Part shown: positions 20,277-30,356 of the stretch, piece by piece | How the letters are laid out: each line of letters opens with the position of its first letter | How positions within the stretch are numbered: position 1 is the stretch's first letter | Assembly (NCBI RefSeq): GCF_029255545.1 | Contig: NZ_JANLJJ010000018.1 | Location: 1 to 50,872 of the forward strand | Length of the DNA: 50,872 nt | Direction of reading: 5' to 3' | From: Ferrovibrio sp. | GTDB taxonomy: Bacteria > Pseudomonadota > Alphaproteobacteria > Ferrovibrionales > Ferrovibrionaceae | Program-made: the position numbers and the translations under genes | Notes under the pieces: model-generated | The model's database searches: none | What the model was told of the DNA's origin: nothing | The model's input: the letters and a program-made list of their open reading frames with translations, nothing else

Positions 20277-20828
20277 CTAGCGGTTGACGCGCAGCAGGAA
20301 GGCATCCGGGATCTGCTCCGGGCATTCGCTGAAATGCGGCTCGAAGATTGCCGAGAAGCCCGGTTTCGAGCGCGTGTCGAGACACCATTTCTTGCCATCG
20401 GTGCCCTTCAGCGACAGGCCGCCGGCCTTGATGTCCCACAGTTGGGGCAATTGCTCGAGCATCGTGGTGTTGAGCGCACAGGCCGAGACCACCAGCAGCT
20501 GGCTGCGCGGTTCCATGGCCAGGCAATAGGCGGGATTGGCGGCGAAGAAGACCTGATAGCCATCCTGTTGCAGGGGCCGGCTGACGAAAAAGCCCTGGCT
20601 CTGGTTGTCGATGTTGAACTCGCAGGGCGACAGCAAAACGGCGGCGCGGATGCGCTTGGGGTCGTTATTGACCAACTGGGCCGTGAAGCACTGGTTGTTG
20701 GCGGTTCCGGCGACGATGGCGAAGCGTTTCAGGGCCGGAACATCGCGCGGCAGGAACTCGTTGACGGTCGTCTGGGCGGCAGCGCCGGTGGCCAGCAACA
20801 TCGCGCATAAAAAGAGAATTGCCCGCAT
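20277..20828 (-). CDS. Secreted ricin-type beta-trefoil-like protein
   Basis: 183 aa from the ATG at 20828, chosen because it gives a clean signal peptide, MRAILFLCAMLLATGAAA, cut before Q19; an upstream in-frame start adds 17 residues that spoil it. The mature part has paired cysteines and the pattern CLAMEPRSQLLVVSACAL, QLWDIKAGGLSLKGTDGKK and WCLDTRSKPGF, that is repeats of C-L-x(n)-C with Q-x-W, as in ricin B-like trefoils that bind sugars. Only two of the three repeats are easy to see. The role is unknown; a periplasmic glycan-binding job would fit its place beside cell-wall genes but is inference. Confidence 0.6.
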   Translation of the reverse strand: MRAILFLCAMLLATGAAAQTTVNEFLPRDVPALKRFAIVAGTANNQCFTAQLVNNDPKRIRAAVLLSPCEFNIDNQSQGFFVSRPLQQDGYQVFFAANPAYCLAMEPRSQLLVVSACALNTTMLEQLPQLWDIKAGGLSLKGTDGKKWCLDTRSKPGFSAIFEPHFSECPEQIPDAFLLRVNR

Positions 20829-21038
20829 GAAGGCTTTCTTTTGGTTGCATCCCGCCGCAGGAAGCAGTGTTTCGGCCACGGCACCCTGCTGCGTCGATGT
20901 GTAAACGGACAGGGGGTTGGAGACAAGTGTAGATCGAAGGAATATTAAACGAACAAAGTATGAATTTTATAGGATCGATTTAGGCGCAAGTGCCCGTGAT
21001 CATTGGCTCGAATCGCCATATCAAACCGTTAAAATCCA

Positions 21039-21067
21039 TTGACGCCCATATAGGCCCATGTTATCCC
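21039..21067 (+). promoter_or_regulatory. Predicted mraZ (dcw cluster) promoter
   Basis: TTGACG (21039-21044) and TATCCC (21062-21067) with a 17-bp spacer. The -10 is weak, but the element coincides with the MraZ boxes at 21045-21078, as expected for the autoregulated promoter of the division cluster. Confidence 0.5.
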
Positions 21068-21078
21068 ATCTCATCCCA
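21045..21078 (-). promoter_or_regulatory. MraZ-binding repeats (four TGGG boxes, 10-bp period)
   Basis: CCCA occurs at 21045-21048, 21055-21058, 21065-21068 and 21075-21078, i.e. TGGGN boxes on the minus strand separated by five or six bases with an exact 10-bp period. This is the known MraZ operator format (TGGGN-N5 repeats). The boxes begin right after the -35 element and run past the -10, so MraZ binding would block the promoter. The repeat is 58 bp upstream of the mraZ GTG. Confidence 0.85.
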
Positions 21079-21135
21079 GATCGTGGGCGCCCAATGGGGG
21101 TGCGCGACCGGGAATTGCAGCTTGGGGGCGGCTGA

Positions 21136-21591
21136 GTGGAACTCTTCCTCTCAACCTTTCGGAACAGGATCGACGCAAAGGGACGGGTGTCCGTGCCGGC
21201 GCCGTATCGTGCTCTGCTGTCCCGCAAGCAGCCGGAAGGCGGACTGATCCTCGGTCCCGACATTTCCGCCCCGGCCCTGGTCGCTGGCGGCCGCGACTAT
21301 CTCGACGGCGTCAATCGCCGGATCGACGAACTGCCCGACCTGCATCCCGAGCGCGAGATGCTGATCGACGGCCTGCTGCCCTTTCTCAGTGAACTGAGCC
21401 TCGACCAAGAGGGGCGCATCCAGCTCGGCCCGCAATTCCTGGATCATGCCGGCCTCGCCGTGCCGGGCGAGGCGGTCTTCGTCGGTCGTCGCCATTCCTT
21501 CCAGATCTGGGAACCCAAGGCCTGGGATGCCCGCGCCGCCGAGGCGCGCGCCAAGGCAGCCGCCTATCTGCGCGGGGAGAGTAAATCGTGA
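21136..21591 (+). CDS. mraZ: Transcriptional regulator MraZ
   Basis: 151 aa with a GTG start. It has the two AbrB-like halves of the family: [23 protein letters not shown] (6-28) with the DxKGRxxxP motif, and [21 protein letters not shown], the second copy. MraZ binds the TGGGN repeats before its own gene and represses the cluster. The stop overlaps the start of rsmH by 4 bp (GTGA), so the two are coupled. Confidence 0.97.
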   Translation: MELFLSTFRNRIDAKGRVSVPAPYRALLSRKQPEGGLILGPDISAPALVAGGRDYLDGVNRRIDELPDLHPEREMLIDGLLPFLSELSLDQEGRIQLGPQFLDHAGLAVPGEAVFVGRRHSFQIWEPKAWDARAAEARAKAAAYLRGESKS

Positions 21592-22607
21592 GCGCGGCGG
21601 GCCGTTTCCGCTCCTCGACAGAAACCGGCCACGAAAAAGCCGCAAGGACAGCGCATCTTTCGGTGATGTGTGCGGAAGTGGTGTCGGCGCTCAATCCTCG
21701 TGCCGGCGACCTGGTGGTGGACGGTACGTTCGGTGCGGGTGGTTACAGTTCAGCCCTGTTGGCGGCGGCGGAGTGCCAGGTGATCGGCATTGACCGCGAC
21801 CCTCGCGTCCGCGTTCATGCCGACCGGCTCAGCGCGTTATATCCCGACCGTTTCCGCCTGCTGGAAGGCTGCTTCGGCGACATGGCCGAATTGCTGGCCG
21901 CCATTGGTATCGCTGCCGTGGATGGCGTGGCGCTCGATATCGGCGTGTCGTCCATGCAGCTCGACCAGGCCGAACGCGGCTTTTCCTTCCAGCAGGATGG
22001 TCCGCTCGACATGCGGATGGGCGTGGCCGGCGAGACCGCGGCCGATATCGTGAATACCCGTGACGAGGCCGAGCTGGCCGACATCATCTTCCTCTATGGC
22101 GAGGAGAGGCGGGCCCGCGCCGTGGCGCGCGCCATCGTTTCTGCCCGCGCGGAAAATCCGATCACCCGCACACGGCAACTGGCCGAAATCGTCGCCCGTG
22201 TGGTACGGGCCGCACCGGGCATCCATCCGGCGACCCGCACTTTCCAGGCGTTGCGCATCGTGGTGAATGACGAGCTGGGCGAACTGAGGCGCGGCCTGCT
22301 AGCGGCCGAGAAACTGCTCAAGCCGGAAGGCCGCCTGGCCGTGGTGTCGTTCCATTCACTGGAAGACCGTGTGGTGAAGCGTTTCCTGGATCGTCGCAGC
22401 GGCAAGCAGGCCGGCGCCTCGCGTCATCTGCCACAGGCTATCGGCGAAGCGCGCGCGCCGTCTTTCGTGCCGCTGCACAAGGGCGCGCTGGTGGCCGGCG
22501 AAGCGGAAATCGCCGGCAATCCGCGGGCGCGTTCGGCCAAGCTGCGGGCTGCGAAACGCACGGCCGCACCGGCCTGGCCTGACGACGACATGCGGGAGGC
22601 AGCATGA
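21588..22607 (+). CDS. rsmH: 16S rRNA (cytosine-1402 N4)-methyltransferase
   Basis: 339 aa, GTG start overlapping the mraZ stop by 4 bp. The SAM-binding motif [12 protein letters not shown] (43-54) follows [43 protein letters not shown] and [15 protein letters not shown] are family hallmarks. RsmH (MraW) methylates the N4 of C1402 in the ribosomal P site. A 20-residue N-terminal extension precedes the usual start, and an ATG at 21666 lies inside the conserved part, so the GTG is favoured. Confidence 0.97.
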   Translation: MSAAGRFRSSTETGHEKAARTAHLSVMCAEVVSALNPRAGDLVVDGTFGAGGYSSALLAAAECQVIGIDRDPRVRVHADRLSALYPDRFRLLEGCFGDMAELLAAIGIAAVDGVALDIGVSSMQLDQAERGFSFQQDGPLDMRMGVAGETAADIVNTRDEAELADIIFLYGEERRARAVARAIVSARAENPITRTRQLAEIVARVVRAAPGIHPATRTFQALRIVVNDELGELRRGLLAAEKLLKPEGRLAVVSFHSLEDRVVKRFLDRRSGKQAGASRHLPQAIGEARAPSFVPLHKGALVAGEAEIAGNPRARSAKLRAAKRTAAPAWPDDDMREAA

Positions 22608-23125
22608 GCCGCGGCCTCTCCCTGATCGCTCTGCTGCTGCTCGCCGCGGTCTCCTTCGGCCTTTACCAGCTGTCCTATGAAGTGCAGCGGCTGGAGGAAG
22701 AGCTGATCGAGATGAACCGCGCTCTGAGTCAGGAGCGCGAAACGATCGGCGTGCTGCAGGCCGAGTGGAGCTATCTGAGCCGGCCGGAATACCTGCAGGA
22801 TAAGGCGCAGCGCCTGCTGCAGATGCGGCCGGCCACCGCCAAGGATATCGTTGCCATCGAGGCTTTGCCCTGGCGCCAGGATCGTGGCCAGCCGATGTCG
22901 AATATGCCCGCGCCGGCATTGCCGCCCATGGCCGCGGCGCCGGCTGCGGCGCCGGCCCAGCCGGCGGCTGTTCCCGCCGCGCCGCCAGCTCCGGTCGTGC
23001 CACCGGTGCAGGTTGCCGCCAAGCCGGAGGCGGCGCCCGCCCAGGCAAACGATTTCGACGCCGAAGTGGCGGCCGTGCTGGGCGCCATGCAGCGTCCGGG
23101 CAATGACAAGCGGAGGGCTCCGTAA
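22604..23125 (+). CDS. ftsL: Cell division protein FtsL, with Ala/Pro-rich tail
   Basis: 173 aa, ATGA overlap with rsmH. One membrane helix ([21 protein letters not shown], 5-25) is followed by a coiled coil ([49 protein letters not shown]), which in other bacteria pairs with FtsB and docks to FtsQ. The family is usually 90-130 aa; here residues about 100-160 form an extra tail of Ala and Pro repeats with a final short helix-like end ([17 protein letters not shown]). Identification rests on position and topology as much as on sequence. Confidence 0.9.
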   Translation: MSRGLSLIALLLLAAVSFGLYQLSYEVQRLEEELIEMNRALSQERETIGVLQAEWSYLSRPEYLQDKAQRLLQMRPATAKDIVAIEALPWRQDRGQPMSNMPAPALPPMAAAPAAAPAQPAAVPAAPPAPVVPPVQVAAKPEAAPAQANDFDAEVAAVLGAMQRPGNDKRRAP

Positions 23126-24951
23126 TGGCGCTGCTTCGCCGTCAGCTGAAGCCCAAACCGCCCTGCACGCCGGCGGATATTCCGGGCAGTCCTGCCCTGG
23201 TCCGGCTGGAAGGTGCCGCCAAGCAGGCGCTGGATGCCAGCCGCGGTCGCCTGGTGATCGGCATCGGCCTGTTCTCGCTGGCTTTCATCCTGCTGGCCGG
23301 ACGGCTGGTCGAGCTTACGGTTTTGCGCGGCGCCGCCGAGCCGGTGGTGGCGCGCGGCGTCAATCCGGAACTGATCGCCAAGACCGCGCTGATGGAACGC
23401 CAGTCGATCGTTGACCGCAGCGGTAATATCCTGGCGACCAACCTGAAGATCGCCTCGCTCTATGCCGATCCGCGCAAGGTGCTGAATCCGAGCGAAGCAG
23501 CGACTCGCCTGGCGCAGGCGCTGCCCGAGCTCGCCACCGGCGAGGTGCAGGCCAAGCTGATCTCGGGCAAGAGCTTTGTGTGGCTCAAGCGCGGTTTGAC
23601 GCCGCGTGAGCAGTATGAGGTCAACCGCCTCGGCATTCCCGGCCTGTATTTCCACAACGAACAGCGCCGCGTTTATCCGCAGGGCCCGCTGGCGGTGCAC
23701 GTGCTTGGTTATACCGATATCGACGGCAAAGGCATTTCCGGCGTCGAGCAGTATTTCGACGAGCAGTTGCGCGATCCATCGCGTACCGGCGACCCGCTGG
23801 AGCTGAGCATCGACCTTCGCGTACAACATGTGGTGCGCGACGAAGTCGCCAGGGCGGTCGAGGCTTTCAACGCCATCGGCGGCGGCGGCATTGTGCTCGA
23901 CGTCCATACCGGCGAGGTAATCGCCATGGTCAGCCTGCCGGATTTCGATCCGGCCGAACCCGGCACGGCCAGCAAGGATGCGCGTTTCAACCGCATCACG
24001 CTGGGCGTTTACGAGATGGGCTCGACCATGAAGACGCTGAACACGGCGATGGCGCTGGATTACGGCACCGTCAAGCTGAATGGCGGTTACGACGCCACGC
24101 ATCCGATCCAGATTTCGCGCTTCACCATCAAGGACGACCATGCCAAGAAGCGCTGGCTGAGCGTGCCGGAAATCTTCATGTATTCGTCCAATATCGGTTC
24201 GGCCAAGATGGCCGTCGACGTCGGCCCCGAGCGCCAGCGCGAGTTCATGCAGCGCATGGGCATGCTGAACAAGCCGACCATCGAGCTGCCGGAAGTCGGC
24301 GGTCCCCTGGTGCCACGCAACTGGAAGACCGTCGAGACGATGACCATTGCCTTCGGCCATGGCCTGTCGGTCACGCCGCTGCAGCTCGCCACTGCTACCG
24401 CTGCCATCGTCAATGGCGGCGTGCTGCATCCTCCCACCCTGGTCAAGCGGCCATTGGGCCTGCCGGCACCGGGCCGTCAGGTGATCCGCCGCGATATCAG
24501 CGACACCATGCGCAAGCTGATGTTGCTGGTCGTCGAGGAGGGTACCGGCAAGAAGGCGGAGGTCGACGGCTATCTGGTCGGTGGCAAGACCGGCTCGTCG
24601 GAAAAGGTCAACGACCGCGGCGGCTACAACAAGAAAGCTAATTTCAACACCTTCGTGGCCGGCTTTCCGATGCATAACCCGCGCTACATCGTGCAGGTGA
24701 TGGTCGACGAACCGAAGGGCAACAAGAGCACCTACGGTTTCGCCACCGCCGGCTGGACTGCCGCGCCGGCTGCTGGCCGCATCATCAGCCGCATCGCGCC
24801 CTTGCTGGGCGTGCCGCCGGTGGATGAATCCTCGCCGGCGCTCAAGCAGGCGATGTATGTGCCGATCCCGGGCCAGCCGCTGCCGAATTTCAGCAATCCG
24901 AATGTCACCATCACCGGCCGGACGCAGGAGAAAAAACTTGCGTCTCAGTGA
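23125..24951 (+). CDS. ftsI: Peptidoglycan DD-transpeptidase FtsI (PBP3)
   Basis: 608 aa; its ATG shares one base with the ftsL TAA. After a cytoplasmic tail there is one membrane helix (about 42-62), then the pedestal domain (RQSIVDRSGNILATNL, 92-107) and the transpeptidase domain. The three active-site motifs are in place: STMK (300-303), SSN (354-356) and KTG (488-490). FtsI cross-links septal peptidoglycan with FtsW. Size is normal. The 3' end overlaps murE. Confidence 0.98.
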   Translation: MALLRRQLKPKPPCTPADIPGSPALVRLEGAAKQALDASRGRLVIGIGLFSLAFILLAGRLVELTVLRGAAEPVVARGVNPELIAKTALMERQSIVDRSGNILATNLKIASLYADPRKVLNPSEAATRLAQALPELATGEVQAKLISGKSFVWLKRGLTPREQYEVNRLGIPGLYFHNEQRRVYPQGPLAVHVLGYTDIDGKGISGVEQYFDEQLRDPSRTGDPLELSIDLRVQHVVRDEVARAVEAFNAIGGGGIVLDVHTGEVIAMVSLPDFDPAEPGTASKDARFNRITLGVYEMGSTMKTLNTAMALDYGTVKLNGGYDATHPIQISRFTIKDDHAKKRWLSVPEIFMYSSNIGSAKMAVDVGPERQREFMQRMGMLNKPTIELPEVGGPLVPRNWKTVETMTIAFGHGLSVTPLQLATATAAIVNGGVLHPPTLVKRPLGLPAPGRQVIRRDISDTMRKLMLLVVEEGTGKKAEVDGYLVGGKTGSSEKVNDRGGYNKKANFNTFVAGFPMHNPRYIVQVMVDEPKGNKSTYGFATAGWTAAPAAGRIISRIAPLLGVPPVDESSPALKQAMYVPIPGQPLPNFSNPNVTITGRTQEKKLASQ

Positions 24952-26428
24952 CCTCTGCGCCGACCTGAAGCTCGACCCGCGGGCCGCGGCGCTGGATGTC
25001 GCCGGACTGACGGCCGACAGCCGCGCGGTGCGCCCGGGTTATGTCTTTGCCGCATTGAAGGGCGTGCAGGCCGATGGTCACCGCTTCATCCCCGACGCGC
25101 GCGCCAAGGGCGCCGTGGCGGTGCTGAGCGACCATGTCGATCCGGCCTATGCCGACCAGATCGCCTTTGTCACCGATGCCAATCCGCGTCGCCGGCTGGC
25201 CTTGATGGCGGCTGCCTTTTTCAACGCCCAGCCGAAACACATCGCTGCCGTCACCGGCACCAACGGCAAGACCTCGGTGGCCAATTTCGCCGCTCAGATC
25301 TGGCAGCGGCTCGGCCTGAAAAGCGCCAGCCTTGGCACGCTTGGCCTGCATGGCGCCGGCCTGAATGAGGCGGTGGCGCATACCACGCCGGATCCGGTGC
25401 GGCTGCATGAACTGCTCAGCATTGCCAGGGGCGCGGGCATCGATCATCTGGCGCTGGAAGCCTCCAGCCATGGCCTCGACCAGTTCCGCCTCGATGGCGT
25501 CGCGCCCGAAGCCGCGGCTTTCACCAACCTGACTCGCGACCACATGGACTACCATCCGACGGTCGAAACCTATTTCGCCGCCAAGCTGCGGCTGTTCGAT
25601 ACGCTGCTGCCGGAAAAGGGCGCGGCGGTGATCAACATGGACAGCGATTTCGGCAAGCGGGTGGAAGAGGTCTGCCTGCGCCGCGGTCACCGCCTGATCC
25701 GCTACGGCCTGCTGGGCCGTGAACTGAAGCTGCTCTCGGCGATGCCGCATGCCGGTGGCTTACAGGTTGAGGCGGAAGTTTTCGGCGTGCGCCGCTCGGT
25801 CGATCTGCCGTTGATCGGCGGTTTCCAGGCAGGCAACGTGCTGGCGGCCTATGGCCTGGTGATCGGTTGCGCCGCCCATCCGGCGGCAGCCTGGGAAACC
25901 CTGGCAGGCCTTGAGGGTGTGCCCGGCCGCATGCAGCAGGCGGCGCGCCGTGCCAATGGCGCCAGCGTCTATGTCGATTACGCCCACACCCCCGATGCGC
26001 TGGAGACCGTGCTGAAGGCGGCGCGGCCACATGCCGCGCAGCGGCTGGTGGTGGTGTTCGGCTGTGGCGGCGACCGCGATCGCGGCAAGCGGCCGCTGAT
26101 GGGCGCCGTCGCCACCAAACTGGCCGACCGCGTCTATGTCACCGATGACAATCCGCGCAGCGAGCAGCCGGACGCGATCCGTGCCGCGATCATGGCGGCA
26201 GCAGGCGGCGCCACCGAGATCGGCGATCGTCGCGCCGCAATCTTTGCCGCGGTCAGCGAACTCAAGGCCGGCGATCTGCTGCTGGTCGCCGGCAAGGGGC
26301 ATGAGCAGGGCCAGATCATCGGCAGCGAAACGCGTCCCTTCGCTGACCTGTCCGTCGCGCGCGAAGCCGTGTCTGCGGCGGATGCAGGGTCTGCTTCGGG
26401 CAGCGCACCATACGGGGGTAAATATTAA
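24938..26428 (+). CDS. murE: UDP-MurNAc-L-Ala-D-Glu:meso-DAP ligase
   Basis: 496 aa from a TTG start at 24938, inside the last codons of ftsI. AGGAG at 24926-24930, seven bases upstream, supports it; the frame runs farther upstream, but that part lies in ftsI. LTADSRAVRPG (23-33), the ATP loop GTNGKTS (107-113) and the DNPR motif (404-407) are present; DNPR selects meso-diaminopimelate over lysine. The enzyme adds the third amino acid of the stem peptide in the cytoplasm. It overlaps murF by one base. Confidence 0.97.
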   Translation: MRLSDLCADLKLDPRAAALDVAGLTADSRAVRPGYVFAALKGVQADGHRFIPDARAKGAVAVLSDHVDPAYADQIAFVTDANPRRRLALMAAAFFNAQPKHIAAVTGTNGKTSVANFAAQIWQRLGLKSASLGTLGLHGAGLNEAVAHTTPDPVRLHELLSIARGAGIDHLALEASSHGLDQFRLDGVAPEAAAFTNLTRDHMDYHPTVETYFAAKLRLFDTLLPEKGAAVINMDSDFGKRVEEVCLRRGHRLIRYGLLGRELKLLSAMPHAGGLQVEAEVFGVRRSVDLPLIGGFQAGNVLAAYGLVIGCAAHPAAAWETLAGLEGVPGRMQQAARRANGASVYVDYAHTPDALETVLKAARPHAAQRLVVVFGCGGDRDRGKRPLMGAVATKLADRVYVTDDNPRSEQPDAIRAAIMAAAGGATEIGDRRAAIFAAVSELKAGDLLLVAGKGHEQGQIIGSETRPFADLSVAREAVSAADAGSASGSAPYGGKY

Positions 26429-27858
26429 TGGAAGCTTTCGCGCTCTGGACCTCCGCCGAAGCCGCCTCCGCCACCCATGGCAACAGCGACGGCTTCTGGA
26501 CCGCCACTGGCGTTTCGATCGACAGCCGCAGCGTTGCGTTCGGCGACCTGTTCATCGCCCTGCGCGGTCCGAATTTCGACGGCCATGTCTTTGTTGCCGA
26601 TGCATTGGCCAAGGGCGCGGCGGCAGCGATGGTGGACCGCGATCCGGAAACGCTGCAGGCCGGCACTAACCTGTTGCGCGTGAAGGATACCTTCCAGGGG
26701 CTGAACGATCTGGCGGCGGCGGCGCGGCAGCGTTGTGGCGCGAAGGTGATCGGCGTCACCGGCAGCGTCGGCAAGACCTCGACCAAGGAAATGCTGCGCC
26801 TTGTGCTGGCCGATCAGGGGGCGACGCATGCCACGACCGGGAACCTGAACAATCAATGGGGCGTGCCGCTGACGCTGTCGCGCATGCCGGTCGACAGCCG
26901 TTATGCCGTCATTGAGATGGGCATGAATCACGCCGGCGAAATCCTGCCGCTGTCGAAGCTGGCGCGGCCGCATATCGCCATCATCACCGCGGTCGAGGGC
27001 GTCCATCTGGAGAATTTCGCCAGCATCGAAGGCATCGCCGATGCCAAGGCGGAAATCTTCGCCGGCCTGGAACCGGGCGGCATCGCGATCGTCAATCGCG
27101 ACAATCCGCATTTCGAGCGCGTTGCCGCCGCTGCCCGTGCCGCGGGCGCCGCCGAAGTGATCGGTTTCGGTGAGCATCCACAGGCCCAGGCAAAGCTGGT
27201 GAAGTATGCGCCGCATAGCGCCTGTTCATGTGTGGCCGCCGACATCCTCGGCCACCCGATGACCTTCAAGATTGGCGCGCCGGGCCGCCATTGGGTGCTC
27301 AACGCTCTTGGTGTGCTGGCCGCGGCCCATCTGGCCGGCGCCGATCTGGCGGAGGCCGGCATGGCGCTGGCCGGCGTCACGGCGCCGAAGGGTCGTGGCG
27401 AGCGCCATAAGTTCGACTGGCGCGATGGCGGCAGCGTTGAGCTGATCGATGACAGCTACAATGCCAGCCCGCCCAGCATGCGGGCGGCCATCTCGGTGCT
27501 GGCCATGGCCAAGCCGGGCGTGGCGCGCGGCCGCCGTATCGCCGTGCTGGGCGACATGCTGGAGCTTGGTCCCGATGCCGAAGCCGCTCATGCCGGGCTG
27601 GCCGAAGACCTGGTGCGCGAGAATATCGACCTGGTTTTTGCCGCCGGCCCGCTGATGCGCGCGCTTTACGAGGGCCTGCCAGCCCAGAAGCGTGGCCACC
27701 ACGCCGCCAATTCAGCCGAACTGGTGCAGCCCCTGCGTCGGGCCATCCGCGGCGGCGACGTGCTGCTGGTGAAGGGCTCGCTCGGCAGTCGCATGCGCCT
27801 CATCGTTGACGATCTGCTGACTCCGGCGCCGCAGCCGCGCGCCGCCAACGGCTGGTGA
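26428..27858 (+). CDS. murF: UDP-MurNAc-tripeptide:D-Ala-D-Ala ligase
   Basis: 476 aa, ATG sharing a base with the murE stop (TAATG). N-terminal domain [23 protein letters not shown] loop [11 protein letters not shown] (111-121), central [11 protein letters not shown] and C-terminal [19 protein letters not shown], all typical of MurF. It adds the D-Ala-D-Ala dipeptide, made by Ddl of the same cluster, to complete the pentapeptide. 16 bp separate its stop from mraY. Confidence 0.98.
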   Translation: MEAFALWTSAEAASATHGNSDGFWTATGVSIDSRSVAFGDLFIALRGPNFDGHVFVADALAKGAAAAMVDRDPETLQAGTNLLRVKDTFQGLNDLAAAARQRCGAKVIGVTGSVGKTSTKEMLRLVLADQGATHATTGNLNNQWGVPLTLSRMPVDSRYAVIEMGMNHAGEILPLSKLARPHIAIITAVEGVHLENFASIEGIADAKAEIFAGLEPGGIAIVNRDNPHFERVAAAARAAGAAEVIGFGEHPQAQAKLVKYAPHSACSCVAADILGHPMTFKIGAPGRHWVLNALGVLAAAHLAGADLAEAGMALAGVTAPKGRGERHKFDWRDGGSVELIDDSYNASPPSMRAAISVLAMAKPGVARGRRIAVLGDMLELGPDAEAAHAGLAEDLVRENIDLVFAAGPLMRALYEGLPAQKRGHHAANSAELVQPLRRAIRGGDVLLVKGSLGSRMRLIVDDLLTPAPQPRAANGW

Positions 27859-27874
27859 CAAGGACACCGACAGA

Positions 27875-28960
27875 ATGCTGTATCACCTGCTGTATCCCCT
27901 GGCGGACGAGTTCAACATCCTGAACCTGTTCCGCTACATCACCTTTCGCACCGGCGGCGCGATCCTGACCGCCATGGTGTTGTCCTTTGTGATCGGTGAG
28001 CCACTGATCAACTGGCTGCGCGCCAAGCAGGGGCGTGGTCAGCCGATCCGTGACGATGGTCCGGAAGGCCATCTGGTCAAGCGCGGCACGCCCACCATGG
28101 GCGGCTTCCTGATCCTGCTCGGCATCGGCGTCGGCACGCTGCTCTGGGCCGACCTGACCAATCGCTATGTCTGGGTCGTGCTGCTGGTCACTTTCGGCTT
28201 CGGCCTGATCGGCTTCTATGACGACTATCTCAAGGTGACCAAGCAGAATCCGAAAGGCGTGCCGGGAAAGCTCAAGCTGGCGCTGCAGATCGTGATTGCC
28301 GGCATCGCCGCCGTCTGGATCAACCAGATCGCCGCGGCGCCGCTCAACACCAGCCTCGCGGTGCCCTTTCTCAAGGACGTGTTGCTCAATCTCGGCTGGT
28401 TCATGATCCCGTTCGCTGCCTTCGTGATGATCGGCGCGTCGAATGCCGTGAACCTGACCGACGGCCTGGACGGTCTGGCCATCGTGCCGGTGATGATCGC
28501 CGCCGCCAGCTTCGGCCTGATTTGCTACCTGGTCGGCAATACCGTTTTCGCCAACTACCTGCAGATCCACAATGTCGCCGGCGCCGGCGAACTGGCGGTG
28601 TTCTGCGGCGCGCTGGTCGGTGCCGGCATCGGCTTCCTGTGGTTCAACGCGCCGCCGGCCATGGTGTTCATGGGCGATACCGGTTCGCTCAGCCTGGGCG
28701 GCGCGCTCGGCACCGTCAGCGTGATCGTGAAGCATGAGCTGGTGCTGGCCATCATCGGCGGCCTGTTCGTGCTGGAAACCGTGTCGGTGATGGTGCAGGT
28801 GGCGAGCTTCAAGCTGACCGGCAAGCGCGTCTTCCGCATGGCGCCGCTGCACCACCATTATGAAAAGAAAGGCTGGAAAGAGCCGACCATCGTGATCCGC
28901 TTCTGGATCGTCGCGGTGATCCTGGCGCTGGCCGGCCTGTCCACCCTGAAGCTGCGGTGA
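27875..28960 (+). CDS. mraY: Phospho-N-acetylmuramoyl-pentapeptide transferase
   Basis: 361 aa, ten membrane helices. It has [21 protein letters not shown] (cytoplasmic substrate loop), GFYDDYLKV with the catalytic acidic pair, [14 protein letters not shown] with the metal-binding Asp, and [15 protein letters not shown] with the HHH motif, all diagnostic. MraY links phospho-MurNAc-pentapeptide to undecaprenyl phosphate to give lipid I. ATG with AAGGACA upstream. Confidence 0.98.
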   Translation: MLYHLLYPLADEFNILNLFRYITFRTGGAILTAMVLSFVIGEPLINWLRAKQGRGQPIRDDGPEGHLVKRGTPTMGGFLILLGIGVGTLLWADLTNRYVWVVLLVTFGFGLIGFYDDYLKVTKQNPKGVPGKLKLALQIVIAGIAAVWINQIAAAPLNTSLAVPFLKDVLLNLGWFMIPFAAFVMIGASNAVNLTDGLDGLAIVPVMIAAASFGLICYLVGNTVFANYLQIHNVAGAGELAVFCGALVGAGIGFLWFNAPPAMVFMGDTGSLSLGGALGTVSVIVKHELVLAIIGGLFVLETVSVMVQVASFKLTGKRVFRMAPLHHHYEKKGWKEPTIVIRFWIVAVILALAGLSTLKLR

Positions 28961-28967
28961 TGCCGGC

Positions 28968-30356
28968 ATGATCGCACTCACGCATACACGCGGACAGACC
29001 TGGGCGGTGTTCGGCCTCGCACGCAGCGGGCTGGCCACGGCGCAGGCGCTGGTTGCCGGTGGCGCGGAGGTGCGATTGTGGGACGACAACGAGGCGTCGC
29101 GGGCCGCGGCTGAAGCAGCCGGGTTCCGCGCCACGCCGCTGGACGAAGCTGCCCTGGCCGGCTGTGCCGGACTGGCGCTGGCACCTGGTGTGCCGCTCAC
29201 GCATCCGATGCCGCATCAGGTGGTTGCGAATGCCCATCGCGCGGGTGTGCCGGTGCTGGGCGATATCGAATTGCTGTTGCGCGAACTTAAACCGGCAATC
29301 TATGGCGTCACCGGCACCAACGGCAAATCCACCACCACGGCCCTGCTGGCGCATGTGTTGTCAGGTGCGGGGCGCAGGATCGCACTCGGCGGCAATATCG
29401 GAATGCCTGTACTGGCGCTGCCGCGTCTTGGCATGGGCGAAGGCATCTATGTGCTGGAGATGTCGTCATTTCAGATCGACCTGACGCCCGGGTGGCAGGC
29501 GCGGATCGCGGTGCTGCTCAATATTACGCCGGACCATCTTGACCGCCATGGCAGCCTGGAGAATTACGCCGCCATCAAGGCGCGGATTTTCGCCGGCCAG
29601 GGCGCGGGCGATACGGCGGTGATTGGCGTCGATGACGAGCATTGCCGCGCCATCCATGCTGCGCTGGTTGCCCAGAATAGTGGCCGCCACATCGTGCCGG
29701 TCTCCATCGACCGCATTCTTGAAGACGGCGTCAGTGCCGTGGGCGGCAGGCTGTATGATAATGGCCGCGAGGTCTTCGCGCTGGATTTCCCGGCCCTGCC
29801 AGGCGCGCATAACGGCCAGAATATCGCCTGCGTCTATGCCGCCGCCCGTGCCGCCGGACTGGATGCGGGAGCCATCCGCGCGGGCATCGCCTCCTTCCCG
29901 GGCCTGAAGCATCGCCTGCAGCGTGTCGGCAGCATCGACGGCATCGCCTGCATCAACGATTCCAAGGCCACCAATGCCGATTCCACAGCCAAGGCGCTGG
30001 CGTCCTTCGAGACGATCTACTGGATCGCCGGCGGCAAGGCCAAGGAAGGCGGCATCGCCAGCCTGAAGCCGTTCTTCCCGCGCATCCGCCATGCCAGCCT
30101 GATCGGCGATGCGGCATCTGCCTTCGCTACCACGCTGGGCGACGCGGTGTCGCATACGCTGTGCGGCACGCTCGACAAGGCACTGGACGATGCGCTGGCC
30201 GCGGCGAAGCGCGACAGGCTGAAGGATGCCGTCGTGCTGTTGTCGCCGGCCTGCGCCTCCTACGATCAGTTCAAGAGTTTTGAGCATCGCGGCGATGAAT
30301 TCATCCGGCTGGTGGCCGGCCGTGGCGGCCAGGCGGAACAGGGGGCGGCGGCATGA
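28968..30356 (+). CDS. murD: UDP-MurNAc-L-Ala:D-Glu ligase
   Basis: 462 aa. N-terminal Rossmann-like start WAVFGLARSGLATAQAL, ATP loop TGTNGKST (115-122), EMSSFQIDLTP, NITPDHLDRHGSLENY and INDSKATNADSTAKAL, all MurD-specific blocks. It adds D-glutamate to UDP-MurNAc-L-Ala. The gene starts 7 bp after mraY and ends with an ATGA overlap into ftsW. Confidence 0.98.
   Translation: MIALTHTRGQTWAVFGLARSGLATAQALVAGGAEVRLWDDNEASRAAAEAAGFRATPLDEAALAGCAGLALAPGVPLTHPMPHQVVANAHRAGVPVLGDIELLLRELKPAIYGVTGTNGKSTTTALLAHVLSGAGRRIALGGNIGMPVLALPRLGMGEGIYVLEMSSFQIDLTPGWQARIAVLLNITPDHLDRHGSLENYAAIKARIFAGQGAGDTAVIGVDDEHCRAIHAALVAQNSGRHIVPVSIDRILEDGVSAVGGRLYDNGREVFALDFPALPGAHNGQNIACVYAAARAAGLDAGAIRAGIASFPGLKHRLQRVGSIDGIACINDSKATNADSTAKALASFETIYWIAGGKAKEGGIASLKPFFPRIRHASLIGDAASAFATTLGDAVSHTLCGTLDKALDDALAAAKRDRLKDAVVLLSPACASYDQFKSFEHRGDEFIRLVAGRGGQAEQGAAA

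Noticed and set aside
27800-29200. 466-codon minus-strand open frame over mraY
   Set aside because: mraY motifs on the plus strand are unmistakable; the antisense product is low-complexity His/Gln/Asp-rich.
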